Below are positions 8,924 through 17,802 of a stretch of DNA of 64,000 nt, one piece after another; position 1 is the first letter of the stretch; the number at the start of each line of letters is the position of its first letter. A model generated the notes under the pieces. The model saw only the letters and a program-made list of their open reading frames with translations. It searched no databases and had not been told where the DNA came from. The stretch covers positions 124,001 through 188,000 of the forward strand of contig JACKLO010000008.1 of NCBI GenBank assembly GCA_024235915.1, read 5' to 3'. A program made the position numbers and the translations under genes. The stretch is from Burkholderiaceae bacterium (lineage in GTDB: Bacteria; Pseudomonadota; Gammaproteobacteria; Burkholderiales; Burkholderiaceae_C).

Positions 8924-9324
8924 TCAAGCCACTGGCCTCCCTTACGTTGCTGATCGCCGTCACAACCGCCACGGCGCAGCAGGTTCCGGGCAACGAAGCC
9001 GTGCGCACGACCGCCGTCGGCCGAACGGTGACCCTGCCAGCGGTGCCGGCCAAGCCGCCACCGCTGTGCCGCGCCGATGCGGGCTGCCACGCCGGTGCCT
9101 GGCGCATGGTCGAGACGGCATCCGGCCTGATGGAGTGCACCGAGCCCTGGGCGCGCGACGGCAGCTGCCGGCCCTCCACCTACGGCGCGCAGAAACCCCG
9201 CCGCGTCTGGGTCGTGCTGCATCGCGGTACGTGGCTGCAATGCCAGTTCCCGGACCTGGGCAGCCGTTGCGCGCCGATGCTGGCGCGCCCGCCGGCCAAC
9301 CTGCCCACCGACGCGGTGCAGTAG
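8920..9324 (+). CDS. Small secreted protein of the T4SS operon, function unknown
   Basis: A 134-residue protein with an N-terminal signal peptide (cleavage around TATAQQ, residue 20) and six cysteines in the mature part, so it is probably disulfide-bonded in the periplasm. It overlaps virB4 and lies 12 bp before virB6, so it is clearly part of the channel operon. There is no lipobox, so it is not an obvious VirB7. I do not recognise a family. Its position, where other systems have virB5 or an entry-exclusion gene, suggests a structural or exclusion role; this is inference. Confidence 0.7.
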   Translation: MIKPLASLTLLIAVTTATAQQVPGNEAVRTTAVGRTVTLPAVPAKPPPLCRADAGCHAGAWRMVETASGLMECTEPWARDGSCRPSTYGAQKPRRVWVVLHRGTWLQCQFPDLGSRCAPMLARPPANLPTDAVQ

Positions 9325-9336
9325 GAGCGCAGCGCC

Positions 9337-10368
9337 ATGTTCACCTGGCTCGGTGACCAGCTCAGCGCGGTGCTCGACACCTACGTGCTCGACGTGGTGG
9401 CGGCGCTGGCCGAGGCCCTGGCGCCCGTGGCGCTGGCGGCCATGTCGCTGTGGGTGCTGCTCTACGGCTGGGCGGTGCTGCGCGGCCAGGTCAGCGAGAC
9501 CGTGCCCCACTTCCTGTGGAGCGTCACACGCATCGGGCTGGTGCTGGCGGTGGCGCTGCAATCGGCCGTCTACGTGCCGACCGTGGCCGACACCGCCAAC
9601 GGCCTGGCCGTCGGCGTGGCCACCACCTTCCTGCCCAGCAGCGCCCCGGCCGACACGGTGGACTCGCCCTACGCCCTGCTGGACGAGTTCAACGACAGCG
9701 CCAGCGGGCAGGTGGCCGACCTGATGAGCGAGGCCGGCATCATGCGGCTGGACCTGCTGCTGGCGGCCACGGCGTTTTCGATCGGGTCGGTGGCCTTCTT
9801 GTGCATCGCCGTGTTCGTGGTGACGCTGGCCACGGTCTTCCTGAGCTTTGTCATCGGCGTCGGCCCGATCTTCGTGCTCTGCCTGGCCTGGCGGCCCACA
9901 CAGCGCTTCTTCGACAGCTGGCTGTCGATGGTGCTCAACGCCGTGGTGCTGACCTGGTTCGCGTTCTTCGCGCTGGGGCTGAGTGCCTACGTGGGGCGCG
10001 AGATGTTCCTGGCCATCCAGGCCGCAGGCGGCTTCCTGGGCGACACGCTCAACGCCCTGTCCGAGGCCATGCGCTACTGCGTGCTGATGCTGGTGATGGC
10101 CATCATCTGCTTCCAGGCACCGTCGCTGGCATCGGCACTGACCGGCGGCGCCGCCGTGCAGCAGGGTATGCAAATGGTGCACAACGTGCTGATGCTGGCC
10201 GGGCTGCGCGCCGTGCGCAGCGGCCAGCTGGCCACACCCGCGCTCAACCACGGCGGCGGCGCCGTGCGCCCGACCCTGGTGGCCGCTGCGGCCGCCACAG
10301 GCATTGCCGCTGCGGCACCAGCGCGCACGGCGGCCTACCGCCTGGCGGCACTCCGCGGCAGCGGGTGA
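9337..10368 (+). CDS. virB6: VirB6/TrbL-like polytopic channel protein
   Basis: A 343-residue integral membrane protein preceded by an AGGAG. It has about six hydrophobic helices (about residues 25-50, 65-85, 140-185, 200-225, 245-265 and a weaker one near the alanine-rich C-terminus) and a periplasmic loop between the second and third. Conserved VirB6 features include the glycine/tryptophan-containing segment GVGPIFVLCLAWRPTQRFFDSWL near 170-193. It forms part of the inner-membrane DNA path. It precedes virB5, the reverse of the Agrobacterium order. Confidence 0.88.
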   Translation: MFTWLGDQLSAVLDTYVLDVVAALAEALAPVALAAMSLWVLLYGWAVLRGQVSETVPHFLWSVTRIGLVLAVALQSAVYVPTVADTANGLAVGVATTFLPSSAPADTVDSPYALLDEFNDSASGQVADLMSEAGIMRLDLLLAATAFSIGSVAFLCIAVFVVTLATVFLSFVIGVGPIFVLCLAWRPTQRFFDSWLSMVLNAVVLTWFAFFALGLSAYVGREMFLAIQAAGGFLGDTLNALSEAMRYCVLMLVMAIICFQAPSLASALTGGAAVQQGMQMVHNVLMLAGLRAVRSGQLATPALNHGGGAVRPTLVAAAAATGIAAAAPARTAAYRLAALRGSG

Positions 10369-10386
10369 CTTCAGGAGGAGCACGTC

Positions 10387-11073
10387 ATGCGACATGTCTG
10401 CGCACTCGCCCTGGCCTGTACCACCACGCTGGCCAGCGCACAGGGCATCCCGGTGATCGACGCGGCCAACCTGGCGCAGACCGTGCAGCAGGTGGTGCAC
10501 GCCATCACGCAGATCGACAACCAGATCCGCCAGATCACCCAGCTGCAGAGCCAGCTCGACAGCATCAGCGGCGTGCGAAACCTGGGCCGCGTGTTCGACA
10601 ACCCGCTGCTCCGCAACTACGTGCCGGCCCAGGCCTTCACGGTGCTCAACGCGGTGGACACCGCTGGCTACGGCAGCCTGAGCACCACCGCCAAGGCGCT
10701 ACGCGACGCGGTGATGGTCTACAACTGTGGCGACCTGCCAGACGGCGCCGCACGCAACCAGTGCCAGGCGGCCCTGGCCCAGCCCTATCAGCACAAGGGC
10801 CTGCTGCAGGACGCGATGCGCACCGCCGCCGGCCGGCTTGCCCAGATCGACGCGCTGATGGCCCAGGTGGACGCCACCGACGACCAGAAGGCGGTGTTGG
10901 AGATCCAGGCCCGCATCGGTGCCGAAGGCGCGCTGCTGGCGCACGAGGCCTCGCAGGTGCAGCTGCTGCAGGCCATGGCCGACAGCGAAGAGCGCATTGC
11001 CCGTTCGCGCGACCGCGAACGCCAGTACCAGATGCTGCGCCGCACTGGCCGCATCGCCGACTACCTGCCGTGA
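10387..11073 (+). CDS. virB5: VirB5-like pilus-tip/minor pilin protein
   Basis: A 228-residue exported protein with a cleavable signal (TTLASAQG). The mature body is helical and Gln/Ile-rich (QIDNQIRQITQLQSQLDSI, about residues 40-58), typical of VirB5/TrbJ. A C-terminal helical bundle is rich in Glu and Arg. An AGGAGG-like ribosome site (GGAGGAGC) lies just upstream. VirB5 sits at the pilus tip and contributes to recipient contact. The gene lies between virB6 and virB8. Confidence 0.85.
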   Translation: MRHVCALALACTTTLASAQGIPVIDAANLAQTVQQVVHAITQIDNQIRQITQLQSQLDSISGVRNLGRVFDNPLLRNYVPAQAFTVLNAVDTAGYGSLSTTAKALRDAVMVYNCGDLPDGAARNQCQAALAQPYQHKGLLQDAMRTAAGRLAQIDALMAQVDATDDQKAVLEIQARIGAEGALLAHEASQVQLLQAMADSEERIARSRDRERQYQMLRRTGRIADYLP

Positions 11074-11084
11074 CAGGAGGCACC

Positions 11085-11807
11085 GTGGACATGCCCCATG
11101 ACTCCGGCCTGCGGGCCAACCAGGACTGGGAGCTCGACCGCGCCGAGATGCTGGCCCGGTCCGAGCGCCGGGCTTGGCGCGTGGCGCTGGGCGCCGTGGG
11201 TGTGGCGGTGGTCGCCGCGCTGGCCGTGCTGGTGCAGGGCCCGTTGCGGCAGGTGGTCGAGGTGCCCATCGTGGTTGACCGGCTGACCGGCGAGACCACG
11301 ATCCAGCAGCGCCTGGCCCTGGAGACGGTGCCGGTGCAGGACGCGCTGGACAAGCACAACCTGGCCCGCTTCGTACGCGCCCGCGAGGGCTACAGCTGGT
11401 GGTGGCTGCAGCGCGACTACGACCAGGTGGCGCGCATGGCGGTGCCCGCGGTCTTTTCGCCCTACCAGCGCCTGTTCGACGGCGATGCCGGCCTGCACAA
11501 GCGCCTGGGCGGCAATGAAGAGTGGCGCGTGCAGATCGTCAACGTGCGGCTGTCGCCCGATGGCCGGCGCGGCAACCGCGGCGAGGCCACCGTCACCTAC
11601 GACAAGGTGGTCAGCCGGGCCGACCGCGGCCTGGCCGACGCCACCACGCGCCACGTGGCCAGCATCGTCTACGAGTACCAGCCCAAGGTGCTGGCGCGCG
11701 AGAAGGACCGGCTCGAGAACCCGTTCGGCTTCGTCGTTACCGCCTATCGGTCCGACCCGGAGATCAACACGGTGCCCATGGCGACGGCACAGCGCGGGCA
11801 GAACTGA
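11085..11807 (+). CDS. virB8: VirB8-like inner-membrane assembly factor
   Basis: About 238-240 residues. The start is a GTG at 11085 (4 bp after AGGAGG at 11075-11080) or the ATG at 11091 (10 bp after it). A short cytoplasmic N-terminus (ANQDWELDRAEMLARSERRAW) leads to one transmembrane helix (about residues 35-55) and a periplasmic NTF2-like domain with YSWWWLQRDYDQV near 105. The long frame open upstream to 9450 overlaps virB6 and virB5 and is not the gene. VirB8 nucleates assembly and contacts VirB9 and VirB10. Confidence 0.9.
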   Translation: MDMPHDSGLRANQDWELDRAEMLARSERRAWRVALGAVGVAVVAALAVLVQGPLRQVVEVPIVVDRLTGETTIQQRLALETVPVQDALDKHNLARFVRAREGYSWWWLQRDYDQVARMAVPAVFSPYQRLFDGDAGLHKRLGGNEEWRVQIVNVRLSPDGRRGNRGEATVTYDKVVSRADRGLADATTRHVASIVYEYQPKVLAREKDRLENPFGFVVTAYRSDPEINTVPMATAQRGQN

Positions 11808-11808
11808 C

Positions 11809-12687
11809 ATGCGGCGCCACCTCGCTCGTCTTCACGCGCTCGCAGTTGGCGGCGCGCTCGTCGCTGCCACCACCGCGGCGCAGGCCGATGGGCGGCTCGT
11901 GGCCCTGCCGTATGCCGGTGACCGGGTGGTGGACGTGCCGGTCAAGCGCGGCATCGTCACGCTGATCGAGCTGGCGTCCGATGAACAGATCTCCACCGTT
12001 GCCACTGGCCAGGGCGCCGATTGCGAACAGCCTGCGGCGCAGTGGTGCGTAGCGGCGCCCGCGGGCGGCCGCCGTCTGTTCGTGAAGCCGCGCGCGCCCG
12101 CACAGGGGCCGAACAACCTGACCGTGGTGACCGACCGGCGCGTGCATGTCTTCCGGCTGCTGCCGATGACTGAGCGCGATAAACGCGAGCCCGTGTATCG
12201 CCTGACGGTGCTGGCGCCGCCGGACAAGTCAGCCACACGGCCGGCAACCGCCCTGCCGCTTCCCCTGCCCGAACTGCCGCCACTGCGCCCCGCCGACCCA
12301 GCGACCGTCGCCGAACGCCTGCAGGCCGCGCCCGAGGTCGTGAACACGCTGTACAGCGCCGCGGAAGGCGAACATGCGGCCGACATCCTGCCCACCCTGG
12401 TATTCGACGATGGCCGGTTCACGTACCTGCGCTTTGCCAACAACCGTGAGGTGCCCGCCGTCTTCCACGTGCAGCGGGACGGCACGGAGACCCTGGTCAA
12501 CACGCGCATGGAAGGCGACCTGCTGGTGGTCGACCGGGTCAGCCGGCGCCTGAACCTTCGGGCCGGCAGTGCCGTGGTCGGTCTGTGGAATGAGGCCTTC
12601 GATGTCGACGGCCAGCCCCCCATGCAGGGCACCACCGTGCCAGGCGTTGCGCGCGAGTTCCGGGAGCTGCAGGAGGCCCAGCCATGA
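11809..12687 (+). CDS. virB9: VirB9 outer-membrane core complex protein
   Basis: A 292-residue periplasmic protein with a signal peptide (about residues 1-26, ending AAQA). The N-terminal domain is VirB9/CagX-like (VKRGIVTLIELASDEQI). The C-terminal domain, with FDDGRFTYLRFANNREVPAVF near 195-216 and GLWNEAFDV, normally binds VirB7 and VirB10. The start is one base after the virB8 stop, and the frame runs into an ATGA overlap with virB10. The family's partner lipoprotein VirB7 is not visible next to it. Confidence 0.92.
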   Translation: MRRHLARLHALAVGGALVAATTAAQADGRLVALPYAGDRVVDVPVKRGIVTLIELASDEQISTVATGQGADCEQPAAQWCVAAPAGGRRLFVKPRAPAQGPNNLTVVTDRRVHVFRLLPMTERDKREPVYRLTVLAPPDKSATRPATALPLPLPELPPLRPADPATVAERLQAAPEVVNTLYSAAEGEHAADILPTLVFDDGRFTYLRFANNREVPAVFHVQRDGTETLVNTRMEGDLLVVDRVSRRLNLRAGSAVVGLWNEAFDVDGQPPMQGTTVPGVAREFRELQEAQP

Positions 12688-14018
12688 CCGCAGACCCAAC
12701 CCGCCCGAACGAGGATCCGCTGGCGCTGGAAGGCGAGCCTGGCATCCCGGATGTCGCTCGCCCGCGCGGGGCACGTGTGGCGTGGAAAGGCGTCCTGGCC
12801 ATCGTGCTGGCCGCGGTGTCGCTGGCCACAGTCACCGGGGTCTCGCTGTACCGCAGTTTCCACAAGCCGCCCGCCGACGAGTCGGACACGCGGCGCCAGG
12901 CCCAGCGCCCTACGGCAGCGGCCAATGAACCGAGGCGCCTGGACATGGCGCCTCCGCGCGCAGCCCCAGACATAGCAGCATCTGCGCCGGCCTACGTGGT
13001 GCCGGCCATCGTCCCCGACCCGATGGGCGATGCGCCTCCCCCACCGATCAGCGTGCGCCGCACGTCGGACACGCCCGCGTCCCGCGCCGGTGGCAAGGCG
13101 CCGCCCATCCCCCCTGAAGACGCCCCCGTTCTGCTGACCCTCGAACGGACGCCCCCACCGCCCCCCGAACGTGGGCTCGACAGCGAAGGCACCCGGGCGA
13201 GCGACACCCTGGAGGGCGCGCGCCGCAACCTGCAGACCTACCAGCGTCAGCTGCAGGGCAGCCTTGACCGGCTGTTGGCGGCCCAGCGTCCCACCACTGA
13301 GGGCACCAACCAGACGCCGGCCGACCGGCCTGCCATCGGCGGCCCCAACTTGGCAGGCGCAGCGGGGGCCCTCTTCGGTGGGCAGCTGCAAGGCGGAGGC
13401 ACCCCCCGTACGACAGCGGCGCGCATCGCCGACCAGAGCCTGACGCTGCCCAAGGGCACCGCTTTCACGTGCGTGCTGAAGACGCGGGTGATCAGCGCCA
13501 CTTCGGGCTTCGTAGGTTGCCAGACCCAGCGCAACGTCTACGGTGACAACGGCCGCGTACTCTTGATCGAACGTGGCTCGCACCTGGACGGCGAGTACCG
13601 CATCGGATCCGTCCGCCCAGGCATGGTCCGCATCCCCGTGCTGTGGACCCGCATCCGCACGCCCCTGGGCGTTACCGTGGACCTGGACTCGCCGGGCACC
13701 GGCCCGCTGGGTGAATCCGGCATCGACGGCCACGTCGACCACAGATGGGGCGAGCGCATCGGCGCCGCGATGCTGCTGTCGGTGATCGACGATTCCGTCA
13801 AGCTGGTGGTGCAGCAGCAAAGCACCAGCGACAGCGCCGACACCATCGTGCTGCCATCCAGCACGGCCAACACCAGCAGGCTGGCCGAGAAGGTGCTGGA
13901 CAGCACCATCAACATCCCGCCGCTGATCTACCAGAACCAGGGCGGCATCGTAGGCATCTACGTGGCGCGCGACGTCGACTTCTCGTCGGTCTACGCGCTG
14001 AGGACGGTGCCGCGATGA
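12684..14018 (+). CDS. virB10: VirB10/TrbI channel protein
   Basis: A 444-residue bitopic protein. The cytoplasmic N-terminus of about 35 residues is followed by one transmembrane helix (about 37-58), a long proline-rich periplasmic linker (about 60-215) and a C-terminal beta-barrel domain. That domain contains LPKGTAFTCVLKTRV (about 253-267), GSHLDGEYRIGSVRPGMVRI and the conserved DSPGTGPLGESGIDGHVD. VirB10 spans both membranes and senses ATP hydrolysis by VirB4/VirB11/VirD4. It overlaps virB9 at the start and virB11 at the end. Confidence 0.94.
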   Translation: MTADPTRPNEDPLALEGEPGIPDVARPRGARVAWKGVLAIVLAAVSLATVTGVSLYRSFHKPPADESDTRRQAQRPTAAANEPRRLDMAPPRAAPDIAASAPAYVVPAIVPDPMGDAPPPPISVRRTSDTPASRAGGKAPPIPPEDAPVLLTLERTPPPPPERGLDSEGTRASDTLEGARRNLQTYQRQLQGSLDRLLAAQRPTTEGTNQTPADRPAIGGPNLAGAAGALFGGQLQGGGTPRTTAARIADQSLTLPKGTAFTCVLKTRVISATSGFVGCQTQRNVYGDNGRVLLIERGSHLDGEYRIGSVRPGMVRIPVLWTRIRTPLGVTVDLDSPGTGPLGESGIDGHVDHRWGERIGAAMLLSVIDDSVKLVVQQQSTSDSADTIVLPSSTANTSRLAEKVLDSTINIPPLIYQNQGGIVGIYVARDVDFSSVYALRTVPR

Positions 14019-15079
14019 CCGCCGCCGACACGGCCTGGCAAGGCGACGCCACGTCCGTCGTCGAGTTCCTGCGCCCACTGCGCGATCAACTCGACGCGCC
14101 GGGCGTGCTCGAGGTCTGCGTGAACAGGCCCGGTGAACTGCTCGTCGAGACGGTGCGCGGCTGGCAGACCGTGCCGGCGCCGGAGATGACGCAGGAGCGC
14201 TGCCTGTCGCTCGCGACCGCCGTGGCCACCTTCTGCGACCAGCAGGTCAATCAGGAACGGCCACTGCTCTCGGCCACGCTGCCCAGCGGCGAGCGCATTC
14301 AGTTCGTCATCCCGCCGGCCGTTCCGCGCGGCACGGTGTCGATCACGGTGCGCAAGCCATCGCACCTGATCAAGCGACTCGATGACTTCGAGCGCGAAGG
14401 CCTGTTCGAGCGCACGGCCACCGTGACGCGCACGCCGAACGCCGAACTGCTGCCCTTCGAGCGCGAACTGGTGGAACTCAAGGACGCCGGCCGCCATGCC
14501 GAGTTCCTGCGCCTGGCCGTGCGCAAGCACCAGACCATCGTCGTCAGCGGCAAGACCGGTTCGGGCAAGACCACCTTCATGAAGGGTCTGGTCGAGGAAG
14601 TGCCAAAGCACGAGCGCCTCATCACGATCCAGGACACAGCAGAGCTGACGCTGCCAAACCACCCGAACGTGGTGCACCTGTTCTACAGCAAGGACGCCCA
14701 GGGCACGGCCCGCGTGACGGCCAAGTCGCTGCTCGAGGCCTGCCTGCGCATGAAGCCGGACCGCATCTTCCTGGCCGAGGTGCGCGGCGACGAGTGCTTC
14801 TACTTCGTGCGCCTCGCAGCCTCGGGCCACCCGGGCAGCATTACCAGCGTGCACGCCGGCAGCTGTGCGCTCGCTTTCGAGCAGATGTCGCTGATGATCC
14901 GCGAGACTGGCGCTGGCGGCGGCCTGCGCATGGACGAGATCAAGTGGCTGCTGAGCGTCGTGGTCGACGTGATCGTGCAGTTCGATCGCGACGAGCGCGG
15001 GCGCTTCATCTCCGAGATCCTCTACGAGCCCCGGCGCCAGCGGCTCGGCCGTTGGGATCAACAGGCGGCGACCGCATGA
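14015..15079 (+). CDS. virB11: VirB11 hexameric traffic ATPase
   Basis: A 354-residue protein. Walker A GKTGSGKTTF lies near residues 178-187, the Asp box LITIQDTAEL near 200, Walker B-like RIFLAEVRGDE near 250, and the His box GHPGSITSVHAG near 270. All hallmarks of the VirB11/PulE secretion ATPases are present. The ATG overlaps the virB10 TGA. It sits at the cytoplasmic face and switches the system between pilus assembly and DNA transfer. Confidence 0.95.
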   Translation: MTAADTAWQGDATSVVEFLRPLRDQLDAPGVLEVCVNRPGELLVETVRGWQTVPAPEMTQERCLSLATAVATFCDQQVNQERPLLSATLPSGERIQFVIPPAVPRGTVSITVRKPSHLIKRLDDFEREGLFERTATVTRTPNAELLPFERELVELKDAGRHAEFLRLAVRKHQTIVVSGKTGSGKTTFMKGLVEEVPKHERLITIQDTAELTLPNHPNVVHLFYSKDAQGTARVTAKSLLEACLRMKPDRIFLAEVRGDECFYFVRLAASGHPGSITSVHAGSCALAFEQMSLMIRETGAGGGLRMDEIKWLLSVVVDVIVQFDRDERGRFISEILYEPRRQRLGRWDQQAATA

Positions 15080-17100
15080 GCAGCGTCGCAGCCCTGCCGT
15101 TCTCGGCCTGGCCCACGGGCCGCAAGGTCGCGGCGGGCGTCTTTGCGGTCATCGGCTACGTCGCGCTGGCGTGCGCAGCGGTCTACCTGGCCGGCGTGCT
15201 TTTCCTGCTGCTGAACAAGGCAAACCCGAAACAGGCGCAGTTCACCAGCATCGTCCACTACTGGGACCTGTACGCGGACGATGCCCACCTGCGCAAGAAG
15301 CTCCAGCTTGCGATCGGCGTCTCGGGAATCGGCCTGCTGATCCTGTTGCCGGCCGGCCTGATCGCCGCCGCGAGGCCACGGCGAGCGCTGCATGGCGATG
15401 CCCGCTTCGCCAGTGCGGCCGAGGTCGATCGCGCGGGGCTCACGGGCGGCGACGGAAAGCCGGGCATCCTGATCGGCCGCCACCGTGGCAAATTCCTGTC
15501 GCTACCGGGTCAGCTCTCGGTGATGCTGTCCGCGCCCACCCGCAGCGGCAAGGGTGTCGGGGTCGTGATTCCGAACCTGCTCAACTGGCCCGACTCCGTA
15601 GTCGTGCTCGACATCAAGGGCGAGAACTACGACATCACGGCCGGCTATCGCGCCGCACATGGGCAGGCGGTCTATGCCTTCTCCCCCTTCGACGAGGACG
15701 CGCGCAGCAACCGCTGGAACCCGCTGACCGCCGTGCGCTCCAGCCCGCTGCACCGCGTCGGCGACCTGCTCACCATCGGCCAGGTCTTCTTCCCCAACGA
15801 TGGCGGTGGCACCTCATCCGAAGCCTTCTTCAACGACCAGGCGCGCAACCTGTTCCTGGGTCTGGGCCTCGTCCTCCTCGAAACCCCCTCACTGCTCCGC
15901 ACCATCGGCGAGATGCTGCGCCAGTCCTCGGGCAAGGGCCGATCGCTCAAGGACCACCTGAGCGGCCTGATCACCCAGCGCCGGGAGGAAGGTAACCCAC
16001 TGTCGGACGAGTGCACTGATGCCGTTCAGCGCCTGCTGTCGAACTCGGAGAACACGCTGTCCAGCGTGGTCGCGACCTTCAACGCGCCGCTGACGATCTT
16101 CGCGGATGCGGTGGTCGACGCGGCCACCAGCGCCGACGACTTCAGGCTCGAGGACGTGCGCCGCCGCCGCATGTCGGTCTATGTGCGCATCCCGCCGAAC
16201 CGACTGGCCAACGCCCGGCCGCTGCTGAACCTGTTCTTCTCGCAGCTCGTCAGCCTGAACACGCAGGCCCTGCCCGAGCAGGACCCGACGCTGAAAGTGC
16301 AGTGCCTGTTGGTCAACGACGAGTTCACGGCCATGGGTCGCGTGGGCGTCATCACCAGCGCCGCTGCCTTCTTGGCCGGCTACAACCTGCGCCTGCTGAC
16401 CGTCGTGCAGGCCATGTCGCAGCTCGACGCCGTCTACGGCGAAAAGGAAGCCCGGACCTTTGCCACCAACCACGGCCTGCAGATCCTCTACGCGCCGCGC
16501 GAGCAGCGCGATGCCGACGAGTACAGCGCCATGCTTGGCCACTTCACCGAGCGGGCCACCTCGCACGGACGCAGCCGGTCCTTCAGCGGCCACGGGCACA
16601 GCACCGTCAGCCGCAACGAGAGCGAACAGCGCCGCGCACTGTTGCTGCCGCAGGAGTTCAAGGAACTGGGCAGCGAGCGCCTGGTGGTGATCTTCGAGAA
16701 CTGCAAGCCGATCCTCGGCGAGAAGATCCGCTACTACCGCGACAAGTCCTTCACCTCGCGCCTGCTGCCGGCACCGGCGGTGCCTCGCATGAACATAGAC
16801 CTGCACCTGGCCCATGTGCAGGAGCGCTGGCGCTACGCCGACGATGAGCTGAGCCCGGGCGATGGCCTGGACTACGAGCAACTGGCCTACGACATGAGCC
16901 GGTTGCCCGCACTCGCCAATGGAGAGCCCGGCCAAATCGCCGAAGGCATCCTCGATTTCATGGTCGGCCCTCGGCCGGGCGGAGCCTCGATCGGCGGCGC
17001 GATCGAAGCCGTCGCCGACGAGGACGGCGTCCTGCTCAGCGACGACAGCGGCGTGGTCATCGCTGATCCGTCCGTCGTCGAACGCGTCGACACCACCTAG
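15076..17100 (+). CDS. virD4: VirD4-type coupling protein (T4CP)
   Basis: A 674-residue coupling ATPase. Two N-terminal transmembrane helices (about residues 15-45 and 75-100) are followed by Walker A APTRSGKGVGVV (about 153-164), the Asp-containing VVVLDIKGENYDIT and Walker B CLLVNDEFTAMGR near 410. The C-terminal tail is acidic. It recruits the relaxase-DNA complex and feeds it to the channel. The start overlaps virB11, and it is the last of the tightly overlapping genes. Confidence 0.95.
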   Translation: MSSVAALPFSAWPTGRKVAAGVFAVIGYVALACAAVYLAGVLFLLLNKANPKQAQFTSIVHYWDLYADDAHLRKKLQLAIGVSGIGLLILLPAGLIAAARPRRALHGDARFASAAEVDRAGLTGGDGKPGILIGRHRGKFLSLPGQLSVMLSAPTRSGKGVGVVIPNLLNWPDSVVVLDIKGENYDITAGYRAAHGQAVYAFSPFDEDARSNRWNPLTAVRSSPLHRVGDLLTIGQVFFPNDGGGTSSEAFFNDQARNLFLGLGLVLLETPSLLRTIGEMLRQSSGKGRSLKDHLSGLITQRREEGNPLSDECTDAVQRLLSNSENTLSSVVATFNAPLTIFADAVVDAATSADDFRLEDVRRRRMSVYVRIPPNRLANARPLLNLFFSQLVSLNTQALPEQDPTLKVQCLLVNDEFTAMGRVGVITSAAAFLAGYNLRLLTVVQAMSQLDAVYGEKEARTFATNHGLQILYAPREQRDADEYSAMLGHFTERATSHGRSRSFSGHGHSTVSRNESEQRRALLLPQEFKELGSERLVVIFENCKPILGEKIRYYRDKSFTSRLLPAPAVPRMNIDLHLAHVQERWRYADDELSPGDGLDYEQLAYDMSRLPALANGEPGQIAEGILDFMVGPRPGGASIGGAIEAVADEDGVLLSDDSGVVIADPSVVERVDTT

Positions 17101-17117
17101 ACCCCGGGAGCAACGCC

Positions 17118-17771
17118 ATGCCAACCCGCATCGCCCTCACACCCTTCGTGCCCTGGCTCTTTGCGCTGGCCTCGTGCAGTTCCCCGCCGAAGCCGCCGAC
17201 GGTCGACGAGTCACAGAAGCGGACGGTGAACTCCCAGATGGCCGTCGAGTTACAGGTCTGCAAGAACGACCTGCAGAACACGCGCATCCTGGCCACCGAG
17301 TCGAGCCGCATAGCCGAAACCACTGCGGCGACGCTGGCGAACCTGGCGGCGCGCCAACAGCTTTTGGCCGCCATGCAGGCACCGGCCGCCCAGCAGGTCA
17401 AGGCCAACAGCGTCTTCACCGTGCGGTTCGACTTCGGCAGCACGCGCGTCGCCATCCCGCCCGACGTCACGGCCGCACTGGTCGAGGACGCGAAGAACTC
17501 GCCGCTGATCCTGCTGCGCGGGCGCACCGATGGCACCACCGACGCGCCGACCGAGAGCCGCATCGCCCGCGAGCGGGCAGCGGCGGTGCGCGACTACCTG
17601 GTGGCCGCGGGCGTGGACCCGGCCCGCATCCGCACGACCTACCAGCCTGCCGGCGACCACGTGGCCGATAACGCCAGCGCCGGAGGTCGCGGCCTGAACC
17701 GCCGCGTCGAGATCGAGCTGTACCGGGCGCTGCCGGTGGCGCTGAGCGCAACAGCGGTCGCACAGCCCTGA
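17118..17771 (+). CDS. OmpA-family lipoprotein of the transfer operon
   Basis: A 217-residue protein with a lipobox (FALASC, modified Cys near residue 20), so it is probably an outer-membrane lipoprotein. A helical linker of about 70 residues leads to an OmpA-like peptidoglycan-binding domain (FTVRFDFGSTRVAIPPD, LRGRTDGTTDAPTESRIARERA, NRRVEIEL). It follows virD4 after 17 bp, with a GGGAG ribosome site. An OmpA lipoprotein at this position may anchor the channel to the wall and could stand in for the missing VirB7 lipoprotein; this is inference. Confidence 0.85.
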   Translation: MPTRIALTPFVPWLFALASCSSPPKPPTVDESQKRTVNSQMAVELQVCKNDLQNTRILATESSRIAETTAATLANLAARQQLLAAMQAPAAQQVKANSVFTVRFDFGSTRVAIPPDVTAALVEDAKNSPLILLRGRTDGTTDAPTESRIARERAAAVRDYLVAAGVDPARIRTTYQPAGDHVADNASAGGRGLNRRVEIELYRALPVALSATAVAQP

Positions 17772-17802
17772 GCCATCGCCAACCCAACATCGTGAGGTCG
17801 CC

